DNA of 6,992 bases from Flaviflagellibacter deserti (GTDB taxonomy: Bacteria; Pseudomonadota; Alphaproteobacteria; Rhizobiales; Methylopilaceae). Within the stretch, counting starts at the first letter, position 1; each line of letters begins with the position of its first letter. Below the pieces are notes generated by a model. That model saw nothing but the letters and a program-made list of their open reading frames with translations, searched no databases and was not told where the DNA came from. Below, piece by piece: positions 1 through 6,477 of the stretch. A program made the translations under genes and the position numbers. The DNA is taken from NCBI RefSeq assembly GCF_042652085.1, contig NZ_JBHSJF010000016.1, positions 1-6,992 of the forward strand, given 5' to 3'.

Positions 1-100
1 CGCCCTATGGCGCGTCCAAACTGATGTCGGAATGGATGCTGCGCGACACCGCCGCCGCGCACGACCTCCATTACGTCGTCCTGCGATATTTCAACGTCGC
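1..100. repeat. Terminal direct repeat, left copy (100 bp)
   Basis: These 100 bases are identical, base for base, to 6893-6992. The match runs from the first base of the window to exactly the last base. It lies inside galE and covers the YGASK active-site segment. An exact overlap that uses both extreme ends is what a circular or tandemly repeated molecule gives when written as a linear contig. The round length suits an assembler k-mer overlap better than a biological repeat. Joining the copies gives a unit of 6892 bp. Confidence 0.95.
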
Positions 101-593
101 TGGCGCCGATCCCAAGGGCCGCTCCGGCCAATCGACCCCGAACGCCACCCACCTCATCAAGGTCGCGGTCCAGGCCGCGCTCGGCCAGCGCGAGGCGCTC
201 GACGCTTTCGGGACAGATTACGAAACCCGCGACGGCACCTGCGTCCGTGACTACATCCACGTCTCGGATCTGATCGCGGCTCACGCGCTCGCGCTCGATC
301 ACCTCGAAAACGGCGGACCCAATCTCACGCTGAACTGTGGCTACGGGCAGGGCTATTCGGTGCTGGAGGTGATCGACGCGGTGAAGCGCGTCTCCGGCGT
401 CGATTTCAAGGTGAACCTGTCGCCCCGTCGCCCGGGCGATCCAGCGAAGATCGTCGCCGCGGCCGACCGCATCCGTCGCAATCTTCACTGGGAGCCGTCC
501 TATGACGATCTCGACACCATCGTCGCCCAGGCACTCGCCTGGGAGAAGCATCTCGGCGAACTCGGATCGACGGGGAACGCCCGCCGAGGCTGA
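1..593 (+). CDS. galE: UDP-glucose 4-epimerase, C-terminal part (gene cut by the window edge)
   Basis: This is the 3' part of galE. The frame is open from base 3, so the internal ATG at 24 is not the true start. GalE interconverts UDP-glucose and UDP-galactose in the cytoplasm, using tightly bound NAD. The segment opens with PYGASK, the catalytic Tyr-x-x-x-Lys of extended short-chain dehydrogenases. Then come the GalE-type RYFNVAGAD (about residues 164-172 of the joined protein), the VRDYIHVSDL block and the substrate-side SPRRPGDP. The protein ends at TGA 591-593. Placed after the 5' part at 6478-6892 it gives a continuous 335-residue protein, close to the 338 of E. coli GalE, with no frameshift at the join. 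Composition is GC-rich (36 of 60 bases at 361-420). It converges on manC across a 200-bp gap. Confidence 0.95.
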   Translation, partial: PYGASKLMSEWMLRDTAAAHDLHYVVLRYFNVAGADPKGRSGQSTPNATHLIKVAVQAALGQREALDAFGTDYETRDGTCVRDYIHVSDLIAAHALALDHLENGGPNLTLNCGYGQGYSVLEVIDAVKRVSGVDFKVNLSPRRPGDPAKIVAAADRIRRNLHWEPSYDDLDTIVAQALAWEKHLGELGSTGNARRG

Positions 594-598
594 TGCTT

Positions 599-610
599 CT
601 GACCGGTCAG
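599..610. promoter_or_regulatory. Perfect 12-bp palindrome after galE
   Basis: CTGACCGGTCAG is its own reverse complement and begins 6 bases after the galE stop codon. With no loop it makes a poor terminator. It resembles a binding site for a dimeric regulator; TetR-family operators often have a TGAC/GTCA-type symmetric core. No regulator gene is present in the window, so its role is unassigned. Confidence 0.3.
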
Positions 611-629
611 TAAGGCGTCACACGGATCA

Positions 630-647
630 TTTTGCGAAAACGCAAAA
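630..647. promoter_or_regulatory. Inverted repeat TTTTGCG-AAAA-CGCAAAA
   Basis: Two perfect 7-bp arms flank a 4-base centre. The sequence can form a hairpin on either strand and could act as a weak bidirectional terminator between convergent galE and manC, or as an operator. Against a standard intrinsic terminator, the stem is AT-rich and no T-run follows it on either side. Its left arm belongs to a 12-bp sequence repeated at 2446-2457. Confidence 0.35.
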
Positions 648-761
648 GAGCATAGCCCACATAGCCAAGCTAATTTCGAACGCAAAGAGTGGAAAGCGGT
701 ACTCAGTCATCGAAATCGCCGACAGCAACTGTGGCCTTAAGACCTTCTGATTTAATCCGGC

Positions 762-790
762 TTGATGGATCAGCAAATTTTTTGCATCAA
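762..790. terminator. Possible weak hairpin downstream of manC
   Basis: TTGAT (762-766) can pair with ATCAA (786-790), and GCAAA with TTTGC can form an inner stem with a 3-base loop, leaving a bulge on one side. It sits 4 bases beyond the manC stop on the minus strand, where a terminator is expected. It has no T-run in the correct position and the pairing is AT-rich, so this is only a candidate. Confidence 0.25.
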
Positions 791-794
791 AAAG

Positions 795-2219
795 TCAATT
801 GGTGCTTTCGGAGTTCCGGTTATAGACATCCTCCAAACGAATAATGTCATCTTCTCCGAGATAGGAGCCTGTTTGAACCTCTATCAGTTCGATGTCGATT
901 TTCCCGGGGTTTTCTAGTCTATGAACGGCGCCGATAGGAATATAGATTGACTCATTTTCATGAACCATGCGCTGGACAGCGTCTAAGGTGACCTTCGCCG
1001 TTCCGCGAACGACCACCCAGTGCTCCGAGCGATGATGATGCTTTTGAAGCGACAATTGACCGCCCGGTTTAACAACGATCCTTTTGACCTGATAGCGCTC
1101 TCCGACGTCTAGCGACTGATACGATCCCCAAGGGCGGTGAACGCGTGCGCCGAGTTCAGCGATGTTTGGGAATGTTTGGCGGATTTTTCCGACCAACCGC
1201 TTCAGTGCGGTTGCGTCTTCTCTCTTGGCGACTAGGACAGCGTCTTCGGTCGCGATGATCGCGAGGTCTTCTACGCCAACGACGGCCGTCAGGAGCTTAT
1301 CCGAGACGACCAAGTTGTTCCTAGCATCCGATAACACCACCGGACCTTTCAAGACATTGTGTTGTCCGTCCTGCGGGGAGAGTGCCCAAACCGAATTCCA
1401 GCTGCCAACGTCCGACCAGCCAAAGTGAACCGGTAAAACAGCCGCAAGGCTCGTTTTCTCCATAACCGCGTAGTCAATCGACTTGGCCGCCGTTTTGGAG
1501 AAAGCGCTATCGTCCAAGATCAGGAAGTTGAGGTCTGGCGTGGCGTTGTCGACAGCCTCGCCCGCTGCCATTTCCGTTTCAGGGTCTTGTTTCGCGTATT
1601 CCTGGAGAAGGACATCCGGGCTGAAAACGAAGTTGCCGGAATTCCAAAGATAGCCTTGTGCGATGAAGATTTCCGCATTCTGAGTGTCTGGTTTCTCGAC
1701 AAACCTCTCCAGTATTCTTACCTCAGACCCGTCAATTTCTGGCCCTGGCGCCAAGTAACCGTACGCCGCGGATGGGTGGTCGGGGGTGATGCCGAAAGTT
1801 ACAATCAGTCCGTTCTTGGCTGCTTCAGCGGCGGTTTTGCAGGCTTGAGAGAATACGTCCGGATTGTCGATCATGTGATCGGCCGCAACGACGACGATGA
1901 TGACCTCGGAACCGTGCAACTTCCTTGCCAAATGTGCTCCTGCAGCAATCGCTGGTCCCGAGTCCCGCCGTGTCAATTCCAGGACGATGTCGGCTTCAAT
2001 TCCCAATTCGGACAACTGCTCGCTGACTAAAAAGCGATGATCCCTGTTGGTCATGATGATTGGCCGACCGAAACTGGAATCCCCCTTGAACCGCAATAGG
2101 GTGCTCTGAAAGGTCGACCGATCACCGAAGAGCGGTAGAAATTGTTTGGGACGAGCTTCCCTGGAGGCTGGCCAAAGCCTCGTGCCGGAACCGCCTGACA
2201 GAACCAGTGGAATAATCAT
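795..2219 (-). CDS. manC: Mannose-1-phosphate guanylyltransferase / mannose-6-phosphate isomerase
   Basis: This is a bifunctional type II enzyme. The N-terminal domain joins mannose-1-phosphate and GTP into GDP-mannose, and the C-terminal cupin isomerises fructose-6-phosphate and mannose-6-phosphate. Residues 8-28 carry the pyrophosphorylase signature (GGSGTRLWP, then RPKQFL). AADHMI (112-117) is the metal/nucleotide-binding Asp region, VEKPD (174-178) the sugar-binding loop and WNSGNF (192-197) a family hallmark. The cupin has RPWGSY (362-367), the metal-binding cluster QKHHHRSEHW (392-401) and His433. Length is 474 residues, normal for ManC. I chose the ATG at 2217-2219 because MIIPLVLSGG matches family N-termini. 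The frame stays open to a TTG at 2285, which would add 22 residues unlike the family. No start has a strong Shine-Dalgarno. GC is lower than in ugd (27 of 60 at 1681-1740). It is the only minus-strand gene, divergent from the phosphotransferase. Confidence 0.95.
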   Translation of the reverse strand: MIIPLVLSGGSGTRLWPASREARPKQFLPLFGDRSTFQSTLLRFKGDSSFGRPIIMTNRDHRFLVSEQLSELGIEADIVLELTRRDSGPAIAAGAHLARKLHGSEVIIVVVAADHMIDNPDVFSQACKTAAEAAKNGLIVTFGITPDHPSAAYGYLAPGPEIDGSEVRILERFVEKPDTQNAEIFIAQGYLWNSGNFVFSPDVLLQEYAKQDPETEMAAGEAVDNATPDLNFLILDDSAFSKTAAKSIDYAVMEKTSLAAVLPVHFGWSDVGSWNSVWALSPQDGQHNVLKGPVVLSDARNNLVVSDKLLTAVVGVEDLAIIATEDAVLVAKREDATALKRLVGKIRQTFPNIAELGARVHRPWGSYQSLDVGERYQVKRIVVKPGGQLSLQKHHHRSEHWVVVRGTAKVTLDAVQRMVHENESIYIPIGAVHRLENPGKIDIELIEVQTGSYLGEDDIIRLEDVYNRNSESTN

Positions 2220-2311
2220 AGGCGAACCATTCCGTTGATAAGAGGGAGAAATCGGCATTGAGGACAACGTAATCTGTCCGCTCAATTTAGGGGCAATGCC
2301 GTTTTGTCGCG

Positions 2312-2341
2312 GCTATAGAAGTCCGAGAGCCGATCAGTCAA
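2312..2341 (-). promoter_or_regulatory. Candidate sigma-70-type promoter for manC
   Basis: On the minus strand, TTGACT (2341-2336) matches the -35 consensus at five of six positions. TATAGC (2317-2312) matches the -10 at four of six, and the spacer is 18 bp. Transcription would begin near 2305, giving a leader of roughly 85 bases to the preferred ATG or about 20 to the upstream TTG. This is the better of the two promoters seen in this region. Confidence 0.45.
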
Positions 2342-2342
2342 A

Positions 2343-2359
2343 TTGCAAACAGTTTGTAA
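2343..2359. promoter_or_regulatory. Near-perfect 17-bp inverted repeat upstream of the manC promoter
   Basis: TTGCAAAC-A-GTTTGTAA has 8-bp arms with one mismatch around a central A. It lies directly upstream of the candidate manC -35 box, a typical position for an activator site. The cognate protein is not encoded in the window. Confidence 0.35.
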
Positions 2360-2461
2360 AATCGCTCCTCAAGCACAGATGCGTCGCACCCCCGTCACAC
2401 CTTCGCCGAGATAGTAAGGTTACCATGCAATAAACGCATGCCAGAGATCATTTTGCGCAGT

Positions 2462-2472
2462 GTCAAATTGAC
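2462..2472. promoter_or_regulatory. 11-bp inverted repeat overlapping a -35-like box
   Basis: GTCAA-A-TTGAC is a perfect inverted repeat with a central A. Its right arm is the first five bases of the TTGACT proposed as -35 for the phosphotransferase gene. A protein bound here would compete with RNA polymerase, so a repressor site is possible. It is short enough to be chance. Confidence 0.3.
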
Positions 2473-2495
2473 TCGAAAACCCCTTTAGTTACATC
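2468..2495 (+). promoter_or_regulatory. Candidate weak promoter for the phosphotransferase gene
   Basis: TTGACT (2468-2473) is a good -35 box. The -10 is poor: TACATC (2490-2495, 16-bp spacer) matches at only three positions. Transcription would start near 2502, leaving about 30 bases of leader. The 10-mer CAAATTGACT (2464-2473) differs at one base from CAATTTGACT at the manC promoter on the other strand. This suggests a shared element. The weak -10 suggests activator dependence or a wrong call. Confidence 0.3.
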
Positions 2496-2533
2496 ACCGG
2501 GGTTAGGAATTTCGAAACCGTTGCGGGGGTGCC

Positions 2534-3967
2534 ATGAAGTACGTCGACCTGCAAGCTGACAACCTAACTTTCCGGCCTGTCGGATGGCGATATCCATTCT
2601 CGGCACGCAGCCTCAGTGCAATTATCGCTCTTAGCGACGGAATCCTTATTTTCGGGGCTAGCTTTGCCGCCGAAACTTTGCAGGCCAGGGAATTGGCGTC
2701 GGCCGATATCGGCCGTGGGTTTGCGGTCGCCGCCGGTACTTGCGCGCTTCTAATCCCGCTGTTGCACATGCGCCAACTGTATGACTTGGAAGCGCTATTG
2801 GCGCTTCGTCGGCAGATCGCGCAAACGTTGTTCGGTTGGATTGCAACTTTATGTTTTCTGTCCGCGCTCGTGTTCGCCCTGAAGGTGGGTAGTACTTTCT
2901 CGCGTGTTGCAGTCTCATACTATCTCCTCGGCGGAGGCCTTGCTCTCGTAGCGCATAGGGTGTGGGTTCGAGCGATCATCCGGCGAGCTTTCGAGAGAGG
3001 GGCACTTAAGGGGCCAAGAATTGCCTTGATCGAGTGTTCGGTTGCTGCGGCAGCTTCCACTCGCGCCGAGATGAGGCGTTTCGGCCTCAATATCGCTCGC
3101 CGCTTCGATGTTCCTGCCGATCCGACACCATCTCATCTGGCACAGGTCGCTGAAACAGCGCTGGCTGAGATCCACGGCTCCGATATCGATGAAATTTACA
3201 TCGCGGCGGATTGCTTCAGCCTCCGGCATGCTCGGCCGCTGCTTGGATTTTTGTCCGCAGCTCCGCTTCCGGTACGGCTCGTCTTGAACGAGAAAACGAC
3301 AGAACTATTTACCAATAACCAACAGCGTATTGGCAAGCTTTCTTCGTTCGAAATACGCCGTCCGCCTTTATCCTGGCAGGAGCGCGCAGCAAAGCGAATT
3401 ATCGATGTTGCCGTTGCGAGCATTGCTATACTGATTCTTCTACCTCTGCTGGTGATTACGGCGCTCGCGGTTAAATTAGACTCGGCGGGCCCCGTTTTTT
3501 TCTTACAGAAACGCAAAGGGTTTAACGGCCGCGCCTTCAAAATCTTCAAGTTCCGATCGATGATCGTTTTGGAGGACGGCGCAAAGATTGTGCAGGCGCA
3601 GCGAAACGACGATCGCGTGACCCGCATTGGCCGTTTTCTGAGGAAAACAAGTATCGATGAGTTGCCTCAGCTGATTAACGTTCTGATCGGCGACATGTCT
3701 TTGATCGGCCCGAGGCCGCACGCGATTTCCCACGATGAGTATTACTCGACAGAGCTTGCCGACTATGCATTCCGGCAGCACGTCAAGCCGGGAATAACCG
3801 GCTGGGCACAGATCCACGGATTTCGTGGTGAAACCGCTACCGTTGATCTGATGCAGCAGCGCATTCAACACGACATTTGGTACATCAATCACTGGAGCCT
3901 TTGGCTCGACATTTCGATCATGTTCCGAACGGTTTTTGAGGTCGTCAGGACGCGCAACGCGTTTTGA
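2534..3967 (+). CDS. Polyprenyl-phosphate hexose-1-phosphate transferase (exopolysaccharide initiation)
   Basis: This is a member of the WbaP/WcaJ/GumD family. It moves a hexose-1-phosphate from a UDP-sugar to undecaprenyl phosphate on the inner face of the cytoplasmic membrane, the first step of repeat-unit assembly. Length is 477 residues, usual for the long form. Four hydrophobic segments are visible at about 27-47, 62-79, 100-118 and 126-146, then a soluble middle region (about 160-270), a fifth hydrophobic segment (about 289-314), and the C-terminal catalytic domain. That domain has KIFKFRSM (336-343), the catalytic Asp-Glu in TSIDELPQL (372-380), IGPRP (391-395), KPGITGWAQ (418-426) and GFRGET (429-434). 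The GFRGET and HDIWYINHWSLWLDI tail resembles glucose-specific WcaJ/GumD proteins, so glucose-1-phosphate is the likeliest substrate, but galactose is not excluded. The ATG follows a G-rich GGGGGT only 4 bases away, an imperfect ribosome site. GC is low (27 of 60 at 3421-3480) with TTA and ATA codons. Confidence 0.92.
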   Translation: MKYVDLQADNLTFRPVGWRYPFSARSLSAIIALSDGILIFGASFAAETLQARELASADIGRGFAVAAGTCALLIPLLHMRQLYDLEALLALRRQIAQTLFGWIATLCFLSALVFALKVGSTFSRVAVSYYLLGGGLALVAHRVWVRAIIRRAFERGALKGPRIALIECSVAAAASTRAEMRRFGLNIARRFDVPADPTPSHLAQVAETALAEIHGSDIDEIYIAADCFSLRHARPLLGFLSAAPLPVRLVLNEKTTELFTNNQQRIGKLSSFEIRRPPLSWQERAAKRIIDVAVASIAILILLPLLVITALAVKLDSAGPVFFLQKRKGFNGRAFKIFKFRSMIVLEDGAKIVQAQRNDDRVTRIGRFLRKTSIDELPQLINVLIGDMSLIGPRPHAISHDEYYSTELADYAFRQHVKPGITGWAQIHGFRGETATVDLMQQRIQHDIWYINHWSLWLDISIMFRTVFEVVRTRNAF

Positions 3968-4029
3968 CGGAAATCGACGAGTACAATCGGCGAGCGGCAA
4001 CAGACCCGACCTCGATTATCCATAGTCAA

Positions 4030-4034
4030 AAGGA
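4030..4034 (+). promoter_or_regulatory. Ribosome binding site of ugd
   Basis: AAGGA lies 6 bases before the ATG at 4041 and fixes the start of ugd. The 73-bp gap after the phosphotransferase shows no clear promoter or terminator, so ugd could be read through from upstream. The composition step near here also allows ugd to have had its own promoter before the two blocks were joined. Confidence 0.7.
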
Positions 4035-4040
4035 AAGCCC

Positions 4041-5384
4041 ATGCGTATCGCGATGATTGGCTCGGGCTATGTGGGCCTGGTCTCCGGGGCCTGTTTCGCC
4101 GATTTCGGCCATGATGTGATCTGCGTCGACAAGGCGGCGGACAAGATCGCGGCCCTGAAAGAGGGCCGGATTCCGATCTTTGAGCCGGGTCTCGACGAGC
4201 TCGTCGCCAGCAATGTCGAAGCGGGCCGCCTGTCGTTCTCGACGGAGCTTGCGGAGCCGGTCGCCTGGGCTGACGTCGTCTTCATCGGGGTCGGCACGCC
4301 GTCCCGTCGCGGCGACGGCCACGCCGATCTCTCCTATGTCTTCGCCGCCGCGCGCGAGATCGCCCGGTCGATGCAGGGCTTCACCGTCGTCGTCACGAAG
4401 TCGACGGTGCCGGTCGGCACCGGCGACGAGGTCGAGCGCATCATCCTTCAGGAACGGCCGAACGCGGATTTCGCGGTCGTCTCGAACCCGGAATTCCTGC
4501 GCGAAGGCGCGGCGATCGACGACTTCAAGCGACCTGACCGCATCGTCGTCGGTCTTGAGGACGAACGTGCCCGCGACGTCATGAGCGAGGTCTATCGCCC
4601 GCTTTACTTGAACAGCGCGCCGCTTCTCTTCACCCAGCGCCGCACGTCCGAACTGATCAAATACGCCGCCAACGCCTTCCTCGCGATGAAGATCACCTTC
4701 ATCAACGAGATCGCCGATCTCTGCGAAAGCGTCGGCGCGAACGTCCAGGAAGTCTCGCGCGGCATCGGTCTCGACAACCGCATCGGCTCGAAGTTCCTGC
4801 ATGCGGGTCCCGGTTACGGCGGCTCCTGCTTCCCGAAGGACACGCTTGCGCTGGTCAAGACCGCGCAGGATTCCGGCACGCCGGTCCGCCTGATCGAGGC
4901 CACCGTCGCGATCAACGACACCCGGAAGCGGGCGATGGCGCGCAAGGTCGTGGCGGCCTGTGGCGGCGATGTCCGCGGCAAGACGATCGCGATCCTTGGC
5001 CTGACCTTCAAGCCGAATACAGACGACATGCGCGATGCGCCGTCGCTCGCCATCATTCAGGCCCTGCAGGATCTCGGCGCCAGGGTGAAGGCCTATGACC
5101 CCGAAGGCATGGCGCATGCAAAGCACCTCCTCGATCCGAGCGTGGTCTATGCGACGGGCCCGTACGACTGCGCCGAAGGCGCCGACGCCCTCGTCATCGT
5201 CACCGAATGGAACCAGTTCCGCGCGCTTGATCTGCGCCGCCTCGGCGAGGTGATGGCGAAGCCGATCCTGGTCGATCTCCGCAACATCTATGCCCGCGAC
5301 GATGTCGAGCGGCTCGGTTTCAGCTATACCGGTATCGGCACCTCGACCCGCCGAGACTACAGGGTCGGGATGGCTGCCGAGTGA
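4041..5384 (+). CDS. ugd: UDP-glucose 6-dehydrogenase
   Basis: This cytoplasmic enzyme oxidises UDP-glucose to UDP-glucuronate with two NAD+. Length is 447 residues, standard for bacterial Ugd. The N-terminal Rossmann fold starts at once with GSGYVGL (7-13) and has the acidic NAD-binding Asp30 in ICVDK. Further motifs in order are GVGTP (83-87), TKSTVPVGT (119-127), SNPEFLREG (148-156) and SELIKYAANAFLA (203-215) with catalytic Lys207. The hallmark GYGGSCFPKD (258-267) contains the thiohemiacetal-forming Cys263. The C-terminal UDP-binding domain carries GLTFKPNTDDMRDAPS (320-335). All key residues are present. The last four bases overlap the next gene's GTG start, implying translational coupling. 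Composition is GC-rich (38 of 60 at 4741-4800), unlike the upstream phosphotransferase. It supplies UDP-glucuronate for the polymer and for the following epimerase. Confidence 0.97.
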   Translation: MRIAMIGSGYVGLVSGACFADFGHDVICVDKAADKIAALKEGRIPIFEPGLDELVASNVEAGRLSFSTELAEPVAWADVVFIGVGTPSRRGDGHADLSYVFAAAREIARSMQGFTVVVTKSTVPVGTGDEVERIILQERPNADFAVVSNPEFLREGAAIDDFKRPDRIVVGLEDERARDVMSEVYRPLYLNSAPLLFTQRRTSELIKYAANAFLAMKITFINEIADLCESVGANVQEVSRGIGLDNRIGSKFLHAGPGYGGSCFPKDTLALVKTAQDSGTPVRLIEATVAINDTRKRAMARKVVAACGGDVRGKTIAILGLTFKPNTDDMRDAPSLAIIQALQDLGARVKAYDPEGMAHAKHLLDPSVVYATGPYDCAEGADALVIVTEWNQFRALDLRRLGEVMAKPILVDLRNIYARDDVERLGFSYTGIGTSTRRDYRVGMAAE

Positions 5385-6385
5385 AGTTCCTGATCACCGG
5401 CACCGCCGGATTCATCGGTTTCCATCTCGCACGCCGCCTGCTCGACGAGAGTCACTTCGTGACCGGTTTCGACGGGATGACGTCCTATTACGACGTTCGC
5501 CTCAAACAGGCGCGGCATGCGATCCTCGCGCGCTCCAATGGCTTCCGGGCCGAGATCGGCATGCTCGAGGACTCGGCCGCGCTGACCCGCGCGGCCGAAA
5601 TTGCCGAACCCGACGTCATCATCCACCTCGCGGCCCAAGCCGGCGTCCGCTATTCGATCGAGGCACCGCGTACATACGCGGATTCCAATCTCACCGGCTC
5701 GTTCAACGTCCTCGAACTCGCCCGTGCCCTACAGCCGCAGCATTTGCTGATGGCGTCTACGAGTTCGGTCTACGGCGCCAATGAGGAGATGCCGTTCCGC
5801 GAGAGCGACAAGGCCGACCACCCGCTGACCTTCTACGCCGCGACCAAGAAGGCGATGGAAGCGATGTCGCACTCCTATGCCCATCTGTTCGGCATCCCGA
5901 CGACCTGTTTCCGGTTCTTCACCGTCTACGGACCCTGGGGCCGGCCGGACATGGCGCTGTTCAAGTTCGTCGAGGGGATCCTGAATGACCGTCCGATTGA
6001 CATCTACGGCGAAGGCCGGATGAAGCGCGACTTCACCTACGTCGATGATCTCGTCGAGGCGATCGTCCGGCTAATTGAAGCGGTGCCTGAGGTGGGCAAG
6101 ACGGTCTCCACAGCGGACACGCTATCACCTGTCGCGCCGTGGCGTGTCGTCAATATTGGCGGCGGCGAGCCGGTCGGGCTGATGTCGTTCGTCGAGACGA
6201 TTGAGCAGGCGCTCGGCCGATCGGCCAAACGCAACATGCTGCCGATGCAGCAAGGCGACGTGGAGGCAACAGTCGCCGATCCGACGCTCCTGGAAGCGCT
6301 GACACAATACCGTCCCGAGACGCGGGTAGAGAAGGGCGTCAGCACATTCGTCGACTGGTATTTAGATTATTTTTCAGTGCGATAG
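5381..6385 (+). CDS. lpsL: UDP-glucuronate 4-epimerase
   Basis: This extended short-chain dehydrogenase most likely converts UDP-glucuronate to UDP-galacturonate, like rhizobial LpsL. The start is GTG in a GTGA overlap with the ugd stop, with only a weak purine-rich stretch further upstream, so expression probably depends on coupling. Length is 334 residues, normal for the family. It has TGTAGFIG (6-13) for NAD, AAQAGVRYSIE (84-94), which is typical of this subfamily, STSSVYG with Thr127, catalytic YAATK (Tyr152, Lys156), RFFTVYGPWGRPDMALFKF (178-196) and RDFTYVDD (216-223). The VYGPWGRPDMALFKF block and NMLPMQQGDV (285-294) separate it from plain GalE and dTDP-glucose dehydratases. The substrate assignment rests on these motifs and on sitting directly behind ugd. 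The last few codons are unusually AT-rich (TTA, TAT, TTT, TCA) for a gene otherwise GC-rich. Confidence 0.92.
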   Translation: MKFLITGTAGFIGFHLARRLLDESHFVTGFDGMTSYYDVRLKQARHAILARSNGFRAEIGMLEDSAALTRAAEIAEPDVIIHLAAQAGVRYSIEAPRTYADSNLTGSFNVLELARALQPQHLLMASTSSVYGANEEMPFRESDKADHPLTFYAATKKAMEAMSHSYAHLFGIPTTCFRFFTVYGPWGRPDMALFKFVEGILNDRPIDIYGEGRMKRDFTYVDDLVEAIVRLIEAVPEVGKTVSTADTLSPVAPWRVVNIGGGEPVGLMSFVETIEQALGRSAKRNMLPMQQGDVEATVADPTLLEALTQYRPETRVEKGVSTFVDWYLDYFSVR

Positions 6386-6395
6386 CGCCGCACGT

Positions 6396-6415
6396 GAGCG
6401 TATGTTCATGCGCTC
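6396..6415 (+). terminator. Hairpin between the epimerase and galE
   Basis: GAGCGTAT (6396-6403 region) pairs with ATGCGCTC (to 6415) as an 8-bp stem with one G-T wobble and loop GTTC, about 10 bases after the epimerase stop. No T-run follows, so it is not a clear intrinsic terminator. It could be a partial terminator or an mRNA-stabilising stem in the 92-bp gap before galE. Confidence 0.3.
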
Positions 6416-6464
6416 GCAGTATCAGCCGTTGCTTTGCGCGAATCCACCTCGCAGCCACGCTCCA

Positions 6465-6470
6465 GAAGGA
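6465..6470 (+). promoter_or_regulatory. Ribosome binding site of galE
   Basis: GAAGGA lies 7 bases before the ATG at 6478 and supports that start. An overlapping ATG at 6470 is in another frame and reaches a stop within four codons. Confidence 0.7.
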
Positions 6471-6477
6471 TGACTTC

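Larger units (their letters stand above)
594..794. other. Noncoding gap between convergent galE and manC
   Basis: This 200-bp stretch lies between the galE stop (591-593) and the manC stop (795-797 on the minus strand). I see no credible gene in it. The open frames crossing it are run-ons from other frames of galE. GC content drops sharply compared with galE, and the stretch near 750-800 is among the most AT-rich of the window. It holds a 12-bp palindrome, an 18-bp inverted repeat and a weak hairpin, listed separately. No classical GC-stem plus T-run terminator is present in either direction. Confidence 0.7.
2220..2533. promoter_or_regulatory. Divergent intergenic control region, manC / phosphotransferase
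   Basis: About 314 bp separate the preferred manC start from the phosphotransferase start. There is no credible gene. The region holds a promoter-like sequence in each direction, two odd-centred inverted repeats (2343-2359 and 2462-2472) and a short stem CATGC/GCATG (2424-2428 with 2436-2440). GTCAAATTG occurs twice in the same orientation (2337-2345 and 2462-2470). The layout suggests that manC and the phosphotransferase are transcribed divergently and perhaps co-regulated. Confidence 0.55.

Noticed and set aside
1..100. The 100-bp terminal repeats as phage-like terminal repeats or recombinase attachment sites
   Set aside because: They are ordinary galE coding sequence, including the active site, with no phage or recombinase genes nearby. 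They are explained by contig-end overlap on a circular or tandem unit.
502..750. 82-codon plus-strand frame running from within galE into the gap
   Set aside because: It begins inside galE in another frame with no ribosome site, has a basic low-complexity start and shows no known motif.
1587..2030. 147-codon plus-strand frame opposite manC
   Set aside because: It is antisense to the ManC nucleotidyltransferase domain and has no recognisable domain.
4016..4024. TTATCCATA, one base from a DnaA box, as a possible replication origin
   Set aside because: One or two such near-matches are expected by chance in 7 kb on two strands. There is no second box, iteron series or AT-rich unwinding stretch beside it, and it lies in the ugd leader.
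4026..5126. 366-codon open frame on the minus strand opposite ugd
   Set aside because: It mirrors a well-supported ugd with all catalytic motifs. The translation is Arg/Asp/Ala/Gly-rich without recognisable domains, the usual antisense shadow in GC-rich DNA.
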